Assembly (NCBI RefSeq): GCF_003851545.1
Contig: NZ_BHVX01000016.1
Span: 43,424 to 107,423, forward strand
Source: Ralstonia sp. SET104
GTDB taxonomy: Bacteria; Pseudomonadota; Gammaproteobacteria; Burkholderiales; Burkholderiaceae
DNA: 64,000 nt
Direction: 5' to 3'
Shown: positions 9,316-18,105 of the stretch, piece after piece
How the letters are laid out: each line of letters starts with the position of its first letter
Numbering within the stretch: position 1 is the first letter of the stretch
Notes under the pieces: model-generated
The model's database searches: none
Seen by the model: only the letters and a program-made list of their open reading frames with translations
Told to the model about the DNA's origin: nothing
Made by a program: the position numbers and the translations under genes

Positions 9316-9588
9316 ATGCTCTATTTCGTCAACAAGGTGCTATTGCTCGTCGTGTATGGCGTGGCGGTGGCCAGTTATGTGACGCTGTTGCCCATATCAC
9401 CGGACGTCATCTATTGGGTGCGCATCGTCGCGATCGTTTTGTTGGCCGCACATCTGCTGGAGGTGGTGTTCTGCTTCAGCAAGGTCACCCTGCACAAAGG
9501 GCCGCTGCTCGACAGCGTGCTGCTGACCTTGCTGTTTGGTTTTCTGCATTGGAAACCGATGGCCGACGCGGCGCAGCGTGCCCGCTGA
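9316..9588 (+). CDS. DUF1145 family small membrane protein
   Basis: A 90-residue protein with three hydrophobic segments (about residues 3-25, 31-53 and 64-82). The sequence VRIVAIVLLAAHLLEVVFCF followed by SKVTLHKGPLLDSVLLTLLFG is typical of the DUF1145 family, whose function is not known. The start at 9316 has a GGAGG ribosome site at 9304-9308; an earlier in-frame codon at 9271 lacks one. It faces away from the fap operon. Confidence 0.72.
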   Translation: MLYFVNKVLLLVVYGVAVASYVTLLPISPDVIYWVRIVAIVLLAAHLLEVVFCFSKVTLHKGPLLDSVLLTLLFGFLHWKPMADAAQRAR

Positions 9589-9687
9589 GCTTCGCCGCAG
9601 GGGCACGACTAGCCACAACCGCCGCCCAGACCTACTCTAGTTCCAGTCGTCTTTAGCGGACTCCCTTGCTGCGGTGCAGCGTGGATC

Positions 9688-10581
9688 ATGGACAGAGCAG
9701 AGCGAACGGCTTTTGTGTTTGCCGGTGGCGGCAGCCTTGGCGCCATCGAGGCCGGCATGCTGCGTGAGCTGGTGGCGTCGGGCGTGGTGCCGGACATGGT
9801 GGTTGGTGCATCAGCCGGGGCCATCAACGCAGCGTTCTTTGCGTGTAACCCGCATGCGGCCGGCACGGTGCAACTGGAAGCGTTATGGCGGAGTGTGCGC
9901 CGCGCCGACGTGATGCCGTGGTCGTGGCGCGCCATGTTCGGCATGCTGGGTCGCCGCCGTGAGCATCTGGTGGAGGCCTCCGGCCTGCAGCGCCTGCTGA
10001 CACGGCATTTTGCGCAGACCCTGGTGGAGGCCGCAACGCTCCCGCTGCACGTGGTGGCCACCGACATGCGCACCGGCGCCGAAGTCATCCTGTCTTCCGG
10101 CCCCATCGTGCCGGCGGTGCTGGCCAGCGCAGCCATTCCGGGCGTGTTCCCGCCCGTGCGCATCGGTGATCGCCTGCTCATCGACGGCGGCGTCGCCAAC
10201 AACACGCCCATCTCTGCCGCCATCCGCCTCGGTGCCACACGCGTGGTGGTGCTGCCCGCCGGTTTTGCCTGTGCCGATCGCCGCGCCCCGCGCAGCGCCA
10301 TCGAACACGCGCTGAATGCGCTGTCGCTGCTGGTGGCGCGTCAGCTTGTGCAAGACTTGGAGCGCTGGGCGGGGCAGGTGCCCATCGCCGTGGTGCCACC
10401 GCTGTGCCCGCTCGATATTTCCCCCTACGACTACACCCGCTGTGGCGAGCTGATCGACCGCGCGGCGGCGGCCACGGCTGCGTGGCTGGCGGCGGACGGC
10501 TTGGCTGGCACCGGGATTCCGGGGGCGTTGCGCGAGCACGATCACGACGAGACGTACGCAAGCTGCGGCGCCGAGGTTTGA
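9688..10581 (+). CDS. Patatin-like phospholipase family protein
   Basis: A 297-residue protein with the patatin signatures in order: oxyanion-hole glycine loop FAGGGSLGAI (11-20), nucleophile elbow GASAG with Ser42, and the Asp of DGG (Asp166). This Ser-Asp dyad hydrolyses acyl esters of phospholipids or neutral lipids. There is no signal peptide, so the protein is probably cytoplasmic and not a type-III or type-V secreted form. The last ~90 residues (LLVARQLVQDLERW..., then a His/Asp-rich tail HDHDETY) are less conserved. The ribosome site is weak. Confidence 0.85.
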   Translation: MDRAERTAFVFAGGGSLGAIEAGMLRELVASGVVPDMVVGASAGAINAAFFACNPHAAGTVQLEALWRSVRRADVMPWSWRAMFGMLGRRREHLVEASGLQRLLTRHFAQTLVEAATLPLHVVATDMRTGAEVILSSGPIVPAVLASAAIPGVFPPVRIGDRLLIDGGVANNTPISAAIRLGATRVVVLPAGFACADRRAPRSAIEHALNALSLLVARQLVQDLERWAGQVPIAVVPPLCPLDISPYDYTRCGELIDRAAAATAAWLAADGLAGTGIPGALREHDHDETYASCGAEV

Positions 10582-10767
10582 TGCGTCGGCACGGGGTTGC
10601 GCGGCACGCTGTGCGTGCCGGCAGCCAACACTGCCGATCAAGACACGAAGACCGGCGATTATCATGCCGTTTCTTTACTCACACGCCGTCTCCGGTGCCC
10701 CAACCATGCCGACGCACGTACCGTGCACAACCTGACATGCGTTGCGCGAAGGGTGCGCAGACCCGCA

Positions 10768-10833
10768 GGCAGAACAACCTGGCAGAACAACCTGGCAGAA
10801 CAACCTGGCAGAACAACCTGGCAGAACAAACCT
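10768..10833. repeat. Five tandem copies of a 13-bp repeat
   Basis: GGCAGAACAACCT occurs four times perfectly, followed by a fifth unit with one inserted A (10820-10833). The array lies ten bases beyond the stop codon of the minus-strand thiamine-diphosphate enzyme and inside no credible gene. The 261-bp gap around it (10582-10842) holds nothing else recognisable. Copy number may vary between strains by slippage. Confidence 0.9.
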
Positions 10834-10842
10834 GGTTGCGCT

Positions 10843-12639
10843 TCACTCCTTGTCCTGGTGCACCGGGAACAACGCCGACAACACCTGCCGCGCCGTTCCC
10901 CTCAGCACACCGCTGGCATCCGGGTCGCCATACGCCAGTGCCGTCGCAAAGTTGCGCGCCTGCTGCAGCGTGACGTGCGGCGGCAGCGGCGGCACGTCGG
11001 GGTCGGTCTTCACTTCCAGCACGACGGGGCGGTCGGCGTTGAGCGCTTCGTCCCACGCCCCGGCCAATTGGTCGGGGTTGTCGATGTAAATCCCTTTCAA
11101 GCCGATCAACTCTGCAAAGCGGTGATACGGCACGTCGGGGATGTCCTGTGAGGCTGGGAATTTCGGGTCGCCTTCCATCACGCGCTGCTCCCAGGTGACT
11201 TCGTTCAAATCCTGGTTGTTGAGCACCATGCAGATCCACTTGGGCGACTTCCAGCGCTTCCAGTATTTCGACACGGTGATGAGTTCGGCCATGTTGTTCA
11301 TCTGCATGGCGCCGTCGCCCACGAGTGCAATGACGGGCCGATCGGGATGCGCAAACTTGGCGGCAATGGCATACGGCACCGCCGCGCCCATTGATGCCAG
11401 CCCACCCGAGAGCGAGCCCATCATGCCGGGCCTGAACTTGAGATCGCGCGCATACCAGTTTGCACATGTGCCGGAATCGCTTGTGACGATCACGTTGTGC
11501 GGCAGCCTGGGTGACAGCTCCCAGAACACACGCTGCGGATTGACGGGGTAGGCCGGTTGCAGCGCGCGGTCTTCCAGCGTCTTCCACCAGCTTTCATTCC
11601 AGCGGGCAACGCGGTCGGGCCAGTAGCGATCGGCCTTGCGCTGAAGCAGCGGCAGCAGCGCATGCAGCGTCTGCGCGCTGTCGCCAACGAGGTTGACTTC
11701 CATCGGGTACCGCAGCCCGAGCATGCCTGGGTCCAGGTCGATCTGCACGCCGCGCGCCTGGCCTTCCTTGGGCAGGAATTCCGCATAAGGGAAGCCGGAG
11801 CCGACCATCAGCAGCGTGTCGCAGTGGTTCATCAGTTCCCAGCTTGGCTCAGTGCCCAGCAGGCCAATGGCGCCCGTCACGTAGGGCAGCTCGTCGGGCA
11901 GCACGGCCTTGCCGAGCAGCGCTTTGGCGACGCCCGCGCCCAGCGCTTCGGCCACCGCCGCCACTTCAGCGCTGGCCCCGAGCGCGCCCGCACCCACCAG
12001 CATGGCGACCCTGCGGCCGCTGTTGAGAATCTCCGCCGCGCGCTGCAGGTCGGCAGCCTGCGGCACCACACTCGGCGCGCTGTAGCCCACGCCCGAGTGC
12101 ACCGTGCCATGCGCGTGCGCCGGCGCGGTGTAGGGCATTTCCTGCAAGTCGTTCGGCAACACCAGTGCCGTGACGCGGCGCTGCCCGATGGCAATGCGCA
12201 CCGCGCGGTCCAGCAGATGCCGCACCTGCGCCGGCATGCTGGCCTGGTGCACAAACGCGCCGGCCACATCGCGGAACATCGCCACCAAGTCCACTTCCTG
12301 CTGATAGTGTCCGCCAACCGCCGTGCGCGCCTGCTGGCCGGTAATCGCCAGCACAGGCATGTGGTCGAGCCGCGCGTCATACAGCCCGGTGATGAGGTGC
12401 GCGGCGCCGGGCCCGGAGGTTGCCATGCACACACCCAGCTCACCGGTAAATTTGGCGTGCGCCGAAGCCATGAAGGCAGCCATCTCTTCATGCCGCACCT
12501 GCACGAACTCGATCTTGCCGCCGGCGCGCTGCAGCGCACCGAACATGCCGTTGATGCCATCCCCAGGGTAGCCAAAGATGCGCCGCACGCCCCAGTCATA
12601 CAGGCGGGCGACAAGGAAGTCGCAGACGGTGGCTTGCAT
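10843..12639 (-). CDS. Thiamine-diphosphate enzyme of the pyruvate oxidase / acetolactate synthase family
   Basis: A 598-residue protein with the three-domain layout of ThDP enzymes. The N-terminal Pyr domain carries the activating glutamate (Glu51 in VQVRHEEMAAF), the middle domain has VAMLVGAGALGASAEV, and the C-terminal PP domain has the GDG...NN cofactor motif (GDG 441-443, NN 474-475). The sequence is closer in feel to PoxB-type pyruvate oxidases than to anabolic IlvB, and there is no small subunit gene nearby. The substrate is uncertain. It is 21 bp downstream of the hemerythrin gene on the same strand, so the two are probably co-transcribed, consistent with a stress or stationary-phase role. 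Confidence 0.8.
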   Translation of the reverse strand: MQATVCDFLVARLYDWGVRRIFGYPGDGINGMFGALQRAGGKIEFVQVRHEEMAAFMASAHAKFTGELGVCMATSGPGAAHLITGLYDARLDHMPVLAITGQQARTAVGGHYQQEVDLVAMFRDVAGAFVHQASMPAQVRHLLDRAVRIAIGQRRVTALVLPNDLQEMPYTAPAHAHGTVHSGVGYSAPSVVPQAADLQRAAEILNSGRRVAMLVGAGALGASAEVAAVAEALGAGVAKALLGKAVLPDELPYVTGAIGLLGTEPSWELMNHCDTLLMVGSGFPYAEFLPKEGQARGVQIDLDPGMLGLRYPMEVNLVGDSAQTLHALLPLLQRKADRYWPDRVARWNESWWKTLEDRALQPAYPVNPQRVFWELSPRLPHNVIVTSDSGTCANWYARDLKFRPGMMGSLSGGLASMGAAVPYAIAAKFAHPDRPVIALVGDGAMQMNNMAELITVSKYWKRWKSPKWICMVLNNQDLNEVTWEQRVMEGDPKFPASQDIPDVPYHRFAELIGLKGIYIDNPDQLAGAWDEALNADRPVVLEVKTDPDVPPLPPHVTLQQARNFATALAYGDPDASGVLRGTARQVLSALFPVHQDKE

Positions 12640-12660
12640 GGTGTGTCCGGTATCAGGTGA

Positions 12661-13137
12661 TCAGGCGGTGGTCTCGGCCAGCAGCGCTTCCTTGCGTGCG
12701 GTCATGGGCGCTTGCAGCGGCGTCAGCTCAACGTGCTGGTGGATCAGTTTGGGAAAGAGTTCAGTTTCTTCCTCTTCCACGTGGTGTGAGACGTACTCGG
12801 CCAATACGGTGAACCTGGCCGCGAACAAATCGTCGCCCGCGTGCATGCCGTCCAACTGCTGGATCAGATCCTTGGCGGTGGCGTGCTCGACCACGGCTTC
12901 GTCGACAAGGTCTTTGAATGCTTCGCCGCCGTTGTCTCGCACAAACGGGTAGAACACCTGTTCTTCAAGCTGCGTGTGCACGGTCAACTTTTCACACGCC
13001 TCGCGCACGATCTGCTCGCAAGCGCCTTTGTCCTTCTCCTGCGCAAACGCCTTGAACAGCTTTTTCACCTCGCGGTGATCGTCCAGCAGCATCGACAGCA
13101 CGGCGCGTTGCGCCACAGGGATTTCAGCTTTGTTCAT
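12661..13137 (-). CDS. Hemerythrin domain-containing protein
   Basis: A 158-residue all-helical protein with the hemerythrin HHE pattern: an early histidine (LLDDHREVKKLF), then HTQLEEQVFYP, then VSHHVEEEETELFPK. These His/Glu/Asp residues would bind a di-iron centre that can sense or bind oxygen or NO. It is the first gene of a likely two-gene unit with the ThDP enzyme. The divergently placed PRC-barrel gene starts 199 bp away, so the gap 13138-13336 should hold promoters for both directions. Confidence 0.88.
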   Translation of the reverse strand: MNKAEIPVAQRAVLSMLLDDHREVKKLFKAFAQEKDKGACEQIVREACEKLTVHTQLEEQVFYPFVRDNGGEAFKDLVDEAVVEHATAKDLIQQLDGMHAGDDLFAARFTVLAEYVSHHVEEEETELFPKLIHQHVELTPLQAPMTARKEALLAETTA

Positions 13138-13336
13138 GGGGCTCTCCGGTAGGCGTTTTCTGTTTCAGATACGCCGTACCGTCGAGCAAGCGCCATGCCG
13201 TGCGGGCCTGCTTCTGAAAGCGGCGGGCCGCAGGCAAGCTTCGTGCTGACAGGGGTGATTGCGTGCGACAGATACCGCGCAGATGCGTGGCGTGTCGCAC
13301 ATCATCCTGAACGCCAATTGATGGGAGGTAACTGCT

Positions 13337-13801
13337 ATGCAAACCACGACAACCGGCGGCACGCTAGGCACGGGCACCGGAGTTGGAACCGCCACCAGCG
13401 TACGCATGCGCATCATCGGGCGCGCCGATGTCGCTTCACCCGGCCCAGGCCCCGAGCTGATGGGGGCCGACACGCTGGAGGGCGATCGCGTCGTCAACCT
13501 CAACGGAGACGACCTCGGCAAGATCACCGACATCATGCTCGACGTGCAGCGCGGCCGCATCGCTTATGCAGTGATGTCGGTGGGCGGCTTTCTGGGCATT
13601 GGCGACAAGCTCTTCGCCGTGCCCTGGAGTGCCATGTCGCTCGATATTGACCGCAAGTGCTTCGTGCTCGATGCCGACAAGGACCGCCTTGAAGCCGCCC
13701 CCGGCTTCGACAAGGACCATTGGCCCACGATGGCCGACCCGACCTGGGCCGAGTCCGTGCATGAGTACTACGGCTCGCGTCCGTACTGGGAGGAGTATTG
13801 A
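13337..13801 (+). CDS. PRC-barrel domain-containing protein
   Basis: A 154-residue soluble protein. After a Thr/Gly-rich start of ~45 residues it has a PRC-barrel domain (LEGDRVVNLNGDDLGKITDIMLD ... GRIAYAVMSVGGFLGIGDKLFAVPWSAM), followed by a C-terminal tail rich in Trp and Asp (FDKDHWPTMADPTWAESVHEYYG). Stand-alone PRC-barrel proteins of this kind often sit in general stress loci. The ribosome site GGGAGGTA supports the start. It is followed by the small [10 protein letters not shown] protein on the same strand. Confidence 0.85.
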   Translation: MQTTTTGGTLGTGTGVGTATSVRMRIIGRADVASPGPGPELMGADTLEGDRVVNLNGDDLGKITDIMLDVQRGRIAYAVMSVGGFLGIGDKLFAVPWSAMSLDIDRKCFVLDADKDRLEAAPGFDKDHWPTMADPTWAESVHEYYGSRPYWEEY

Positions 13802-14050
<249 letters not shown>

Positions 14051-14060
14051 TCACATCTGC

Positions 14061-14094
14061 GCCCGCATCGCTCATCGGCATGCGGGCATTTTTC
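14061..14094 (+). terminator. Rho-independent terminator of the PRC-barrel unit
   Basis: An 8-bp perfect stem (GCCCGCAT / ATGCGGGC) with an 11-base loop followed by ATTTTT, ten bases after the stop codon of the small motif protein. Confidence 0.8.
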
Positions 14095-14106
14095 TTGGCT
14101 GCAGCG

Positions 14107-14460
14107 CTATCGGTGCGCGAGGATGTTGACCACGTTGCCGAACGGATCGCGCACGTAAAAGCGGCGCACGCCCCAAGGCTCGTTGACGAGCGGGTAGACG
14201 ATTTCCAGGCCGAGCAACAGCGCGCGCGCATGCACGGCATCCACGTTGTCCACTTCCACCGACAGCGCTGGCACCGGCGTGTGGCTGCCGCCCTCGCTGG
14301 CAATGCTGACTTGCGGCGTCATCGTGTGGGCCGTATCGGCAAAGGTGATGATCCAGCCGTGGTCCATCACCACTTCCAGGTCGAGCAGCTCGGCATAGAA
14401 GGCGCGCGCGCGTGCCGGATCGGGGGCATGCAGGTTCGCAACGATGCGTCGGACGGCCAT
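14107..14460 (-). CDS. VOC (glyoxalase/bleomycin resistance) family protein
   Basis: A 117-residue single VOC domain: VRRIVANLHAPDPARARAFYAELLDLEV in the first half and VRRFYVRDPFGNVVNIL near the end, the usual betaalphabetabetabeta ends that supply metal ligands. VOC proteins dimerise and act as dioxygenases, isomerases or drug-binding proteins; the substrate cannot be told here. The start at 14460 is chosen because upstream codons to 14547 would add a Cys/Pro-rich, non-homologous 29-residue segment. It converges with the stress unit. Confidence 0.82.
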   Translation of the reverse strand: MAVRRIVANLHAPDPARARAFYAELLDLEVVMDHGWIITFADTAHTMTPQVSIASEGGSHTPVPALSVEVDNVDAVHARALLLGLEIVYPLVNEPWGVRRFYVRDPFGNVVNILAHR

Positions 14461-14587
14461 GCTGTGCTCCGTTTTTACTTGGTGTGGTGGCGGCATTTTA
14501 GTCACGGCTGTGACGCCGTGTTGGCATGCGCGGGCGGCGCACATCACGTAAAGTGGCGGGCACTCGAACTACAGAGACACGCACGCC

Positions 14588-15808
14588 ATGGAATTCTTGC
14601 AATCGCTGCTGGCACCCCGCCTGCAAAACGTTGAAACCTCCGCCATCCGCGAGCTGTTCAAGGTGCTCGGCAAGCCGGGCCTGATCTCGTTTGCCGGCGG
14701 CTTTCCTGACTCCGCCCTGTTTGACGTAGAAGGCCTGAGCGCCGCTGCCAACAGCGCACTTGCCACCGATGCCGCCCGCGCGCTGCAGTACGGTGCCACC
14801 GAAGGCTTCGAGCCGCTGCGCGAGGCCATCGTCGCGCTGATGAAGGTGCGCGGCGCCAACGTCGCCAACACCGACATCCTCGTCACCACCGGCTCGCAGC
14901 AGGGGCTCGACCTGCTGGGCAAGGTGCTGATCGGCGAAGGCGACATCGTGCTGACCGAAGCGCCCACGTTCCTCGCCGCCATCCAGGCGTTCAAGCTGTA
15001 CGGTGCCAAGGTGGCCGGCGTGCCGACCGACGAAGACGGCCTGGACATTGACGCCCTGGAAAAAACGCTCGCCGCCGGGGGTGCCGCATCAAGCCCCAAG
15101 TTTCTCTATGTGATTCCCAACTTCGGCAACCCGAGCGGTGCGCTGATGAGCCTGGAGCGCCGCAAGCGCCTGCTGGACGTGGCCGTGCGCCACAACCTGC
15201 TGCTGGTGGAAGACGACCCCTACGGCGAGCTGTATTTCGACGCTCCCCCGCCACCGTCGCTGTATGCACTCAGCCAGCAGACCGATGGCGCCCAGGGCCG
15301 CGTGATCTACCTGGGCAGCCTGTCGAAGGTGGTAGCGCCGGGCCTGCGCGTGGGCTGGATGATCGCCTCGCAGCCGGTGCTGGGCAACGCGGTGATGGTC
15401 AAGCAGTTTGCCGACGCGCACACCTCCACGTTTGCACAGGCCACGGCCGCCGCTTACCTGCGCAGCAATCGTCTGGACGCCGTGCTGCCGCGCACGCGCG
15501 CTGCCTACGCCGAACGTGCCCACGCCATGGCCGACGGCCTGCGCGCACTGCTGCCCGAAACCGAGTTGACCTTCAACCGCCCGCGCGGCGGCATGTTCCT
15601 GTGGGGCAGCCTGCCGGGCCGCAACGCGGGTGACGTGGCCAAGGTCGCCATCGAACGCGGCGTGGCCTTCGTGCCGGGCGCGGCGTTCTACCCGGCGGAC
15701 CCGGACCGCTCGACGCTGCGTCTGTCGTACGCCACCTCGTCGCTCGCTCAGGTGGAGGAGGGCGTGCGCAAGCTGGCCGGCGCCATCAGCGAATGCAAGC
15801 GCGCCTGA
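14588..15808 (+). CDS. PLP-dependent aminotransferase, class I/II (MocR-less, 2-aminoadipate type)
   Basis: A 406-residue fold-type I aminotransferase. Visible motifs are LISFAGGFPDSALF at the N-terminus, the cofactor-binding TGSQQGLDLLGK, NPSG (181-184), VEDDPYGEL with the pyridine-nitrogen Asp, and the Schiff-base Lys247 in YLGSLSKVVAPGLRVGW. The LISFAGGxP start is typical of the LysN/Aro8/2-aminoadipate aminotransferase group, which often accepts aromatic or branched-chain substrates. No DNA-binding domain is attached. A 12-bp-stem hairpin follows the gene. Confidence 0.88.
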   Translation: MEFLQSLLAPRLQNVETSAIRELFKVLGKPGLISFAGGFPDSALFDVEGLSAAANSALATDAARALQYGATEGFEPLREAIVALMKVRGANVANTDILVTTGSQQGLDLLGKVLIGEGDIVLTEAPTFLAAIQAFKLYGAKVAGVPTDEDGLDIDALEKTLAAGGAASSPKFLYVIPNFGNPSGALMSLERRKRLLDVAVRHNLLLVEDDPYGELYFDAPPPPSLYALSQQTDGAQGRVIYLGSLSKVVAPGLRVGWMIASQPVLGNAVMVKQFADAHTSTFAQATAAAYLRSNRLDAVLPRTRAAYAERAHAMADGLRALLPETELTFNRPRGGMFLWGSLPGRNAGDVAKVAIERGVAFVPGAAFYPADPDRSTLRLSYATSSLAQVEEGVRKLAGAISECKRA

Positions 15809-15826
15809 ACGTGCATCGCTGACTCA

Positions 15827-15858
15827 GGTACGCATCGGGCAGCACGCCGATGCGTACC
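15827..15858. repeat. Perfect 12-bp inverted repeat after the aminotransferase gene
   Basis: GGTACGCATCGG and CCGATGCGTACC form a perfect 12-bp stem with an 8-base loop, 18 bp after the aminotransferase stop. There is no T-run, so it may protect a 3' end or act as a Rho-dependent end rather than an intrinsic terminator. Confidence 0.75.
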
Positions 15859-15900
15859 GCGCATCACGCGAGGCGCGCGCCATGTACCTCCATGTACCGC

Positions 15901-15924
15901 ATTCACGCATTCACGCATTCACGC
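15901..15924. repeat. Three tandem copies of an 8-bp repeat
   Basis: ATTCACGC is repeated three times head to tail in the leader region 45 bp upstream of the periplasmic binding protein gene. Too short to assign a role. Confidence 0.8.
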
Positions 15925-15968
15925 GGTAAGCTGGCGGCTCCATAAAAAGCACACACAGGAGACATCCC

Positions 15969-16787
15969 ATGCTGCCACTGCCTCGCCTGCTCCGTTTCAC
16001 CGCGCTTGCCCTCAGCGCGCTGTCGGTGGGTTTTCTGCCCGCCGCCGCCCGTGCGGACGAAGTGCGCGTGATGAACTCGGGCGGCTTCACCGCTGCCTAC
16101 AAGAGCCTCGCACCCGCGTTTGAGCGCGCCACCGGCAATACGCTCGTCACCGCATGGGGGCCGTCGATGGGTGCATCGCCCGAGGCCATCCCCAACCGCC
16201 TCGCGCGGGGCGAACAGGCCGACGTGCTCATCATGGTGGGCGAGGCGCTCAATGGGCTGATCCAGAAGGGCATCGTCGACCGTGCCAGCCGTGTCGATCT
16301 GGCCGAATCGCGCATCGGCATGGTGGTCAGGGCGGGCGCACCCAAGCCTGATATCAGCACCGAGGACGCCCTGCGCAACACGCTGCTGCAGGCCAAATCC
16401 GTGGCGTATTCCGACAGCGCCAGCGGCGTGTATATCGAGACCACGCTGTTCAAGCGCCTCGGCATTGAAGACCAGATGCGCGGCAAGGCACACAAGATTG
16501 AGAAGACGCCGGTTGCCAGCCTGGTGGCCACGGGCGACTACGCGATCGGCTTTCAACAGGTGAGCGAACTGCTGCCGGTGCCGGGCGTGGACTTTGTCGG
16601 CAAGATTCCTGAGTCGCTGCAAAAGGTGACGGTGTTCTCGGCGGGCATTCCGGTGGGGGCGGCGCACCCGAAGGCGGCGCATGAGCTGATTCGCTACCTG
16701 GCCTCGCCAGCGGCCGCGCCGACGGTGCAGCAGAGCGGCATGGAACCGGCGCGCGCATCGGCAAGGGCGCCGGAGCCCGCGCAGTGA
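15969..16787 (+). CDS. Periplasmic substrate-binding protein, ModA-like
   Basis: A 272-residue protein with a signal peptide (cut near ARA-DEV, residue ~29) and the two-lobe fold of ModA-type binding proteins: VMNSGGFTAAYKSLAPAFERATGN, then SMGASPEAIPNRLARGEQADVLIM, and a second lobe VAYSDSASGVYIETTLFKRLG. The segment after TVQQSGMEPA is Ala/Pro-rich. No membrane or ATPase component of an ABC transporter lies nearby, so it is an orphan. It overlaps the following AraC gene by four bases (GTGA), which suggests it works with that regulator or its regulon. Confidence 0.8.
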   Translation: MLPLPRLLRFTALALSALSVGFLPAAARADEVRVMNSGGFTAAYKSLAPAFERATGNTLVTAWGPSMGASPEAIPNRLARGEQADVLIMVGEALNGLIQKGIVDRASRVDLAESRIGMVVRAGAPKPDISTEDALRNTLLQAKSVAYSDSASGVYIETTLFKRLGIEDQMRGKAHKIEKTPVASLVATGDYAIGFQQVSELLPVPGVDFVGKIPESLQKVTVFSAGIPVGAAHPKAAHELIRYLASPAAAPTVQQSGMEPARASARAPEPAQ

Positions 16788-17350
16788 CAGCACCGGAGGT
16801 ATCGGAAGCGCCGGACATTCCGGGCATTCCGGGCATTCCGGACACTCCGGGCGCACCGATCGACCCGCTGCAGGACCCGGCGCTGCTGCGCCGCCTGCTT
16901 CGCGCTAAAGACCGCATGGACGCCGCCTCGCACGAGGCGTGGCCCGTCCGGCGGCTGGCCGAGGTGAGCGGCGTGTCGGAGGCGCATTTCGCGCGCTCGT
17001 TCAAGCAGGCCTTCGGCATTCCGCCGCACCGCTACCTGCTCACGCGCCGTATCGAGCAGGCCACCACCTTGCTGCGCGATACCGACCTGCCCATCATCGA
17101 AATTGCTTACGCCACCGGCTGGGAAAGTCTGGGCACCTTCGGCCGCATCTTTCGGGACATCACCGGGCAGAGCCCCAGCGCGCTGCGCCGGCAGGCCCAG
17201 GCCGCCGCGCCATGGCAACAGCTCGACCGCGTGCCCGCCTGCGTGCTGAAGGCGGCGCAGCGGCCCGACCTCATCACAGCAGTTTCGGAGAAGCGCCGCC
17301 AACTGGCGGAGGGTACAAATCCATCACCAACCAACACAAAGGAGCGGTGA
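16784..17350 (+). CDS. AraC-family transcriptional regulator
   Basis: A 188-residue protein with a GTG start inside the preceding stop region. After a Pro/Gly-rich N-terminal stretch (PGIPGIPDTPGAP, encoded by a 9-bp tandem repeat) comes a complete AraC/XylS domain with two helix-turn-helix motifs: VRRLAEVSGVSEAHFARSFKQ and IIEIAYATGWESLGTFGRIF. There is no sensory domain, so it resembles short SoxS-like regulators. It probably controls the surrounding operon, because the next gene overlaps its stop (TGATG). Confidence 0.85.
   Translation: MTAPEVSEAPDIPGIPGIPDTPGAPIDPLQDPALLRRLLRAKDRMDAASHEAWPVRRLAEVSGVSEAHFARSFKQAFGIPPHRYLLTRRIEQATTLLRDTDLPIIEIAYATGWESLGTFGRIFRDITGQSPSALRRQAQAAAPWQQLDRVPACVLKAAQRPDLITAVSEKRRQLAEGTNPSPTNTKER
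16815..16850. repeat. Four tandem copies of a 9-bp repeat within the AraC gene
   Basis: Units of RCAYTCCGG (acattccgg, gcattccgg twice, acactccgg) encode a short Pro-Gly-Ile run. Because the unit is three codons long, changes in copy number would keep the frame. Confidence 0.8.
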
Positions 17351-17766
17351 TGAGCCAAGGGATCAACGTTGTCGGGCTGTATGTGGACGACCAGGACGCG
17401 GCACTGGCGTTTTATGTCGACAAGCTCGGGTTTCGCGTGCATACGGACGTGCGCAACGGGCCGTACCGATGGCTGACGGTGCAGCATCCGGAGCAGCCGT
17501 CGTTCCAGCTTGGCCTGTTTCAGCCGGGGCCGCCCATCCACGACGAAGCCACCGCGCAGACGCTGCGCGCCATGGTCGCCAAGGGTGCGATGCCGCCGCT
17601 GGTGCTGACCGTGGCCGACTGCCGCGCCACCTACGCGCAACTGCGCGAGCGCGGTGTGGAGTTCACGCAGGAACCGGTCGAGCGCTTTGGCAGTGTCGAT
17701 GCCGGGTTCCGCGACCCGGCCGGCAACGGCTGGAAGATGATCCAGGCCGCTGGAGGCGCAAAGTGA
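17350..17766 (+). CDS. VOC family protein (glyoxalase superfamily)
   Basis: A 138-residue VOC domain: NVVGLYVDDQDAALAFYVDKLGFRVHTDVRNGPYRWLTVQHP at the N-terminus and SVDAGFRDPAGNGWKMIQ at the C-terminus. It belongs to the PhnB/lactoylglutathione-lyase-like group with no clear substrate. The start codon overlaps the stop of the AraC gene (TGATG), which fixes it at 17350. The stop overlaps the next GTG start (GTGA). Confidence 0.85.
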   Translation: MSQGINVVGLYVDDQDAALAFYVDKLGFRVHTDVRNGPYRWLTVQHPEQPSFQLGLFQPGPPIHDEATAQTLRAMVAKGAMPPLVLTVADCRATYAQLRERGVEFTQEPVERFGSVDAGFRDPAGNGWKMIQAAGGAK

Positions 17767-18011
17767 ACGCCCGCAACGGTATCCGCCAGTTCCACCGCTG
17801 GGTGTCGATGGCCTTCACGCTGACGGTCGTCGCCAACTTTGTCGCCATGACCTGGGGGCCGCCACCGGCGTGGATGACCTATGCGCCGTTGTTGCCGCTG
17901 GCGCTGTTGCTGATCACGGGGCTGGTCATGTTTGCGTTGCCGTATATGGATCGGCGCAGCGCCCGGCGTGCGGGGTACGCCAGTCCTGACGCCCCGGCCG
18001 CGCGGGTTTGA
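17763..18011 (+). CDS. Small two-helix membrane protein
   Basis: An 82-residue protein starting at GTG, overlapping the VOC stop codon by four bases. It has two hydrophobic segments (about residues 13-31, VSMAFTLTVVANFVAMTWG, and 38-57, YAPLLPLALLLITGLVMFAL) with a charged loop and tail. I do not recognise a family. Tight coupling to the binding protein-AraC-VOC genes makes it the fourth member of that operon. Confidence 0.6.
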   Translation: MNARNGIRQFHRWVSMAFTLTVVANFVAMTWGPPPAWMTYAPLLPLALLLITGLVMFALPYMDRRSARRAGYASPDAPAARV

Positions 18012-18105
18012 GGCTGGCGCGTCGTGCGCCAAGCCCGGTGCACGAGGTGTTTTTGCTCGACCGCCGGGTTCAGAACCCCGAGGCATAAAGTTCCGCACCC
18101 GGTGG

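Noticed and set aside
10768..10833. CRISPR-like array
   Set aside because: The units are contiguous 13-mers without spacers and there are no cas genes in the window.
10597..11151. A 184-codon plus-strand frame running through the tandem repeats
   Set aside because: It reads GRTTWQNNLAEQP-type repeat translation and then runs antisense to the ThDP enzyme gene; no start signal.
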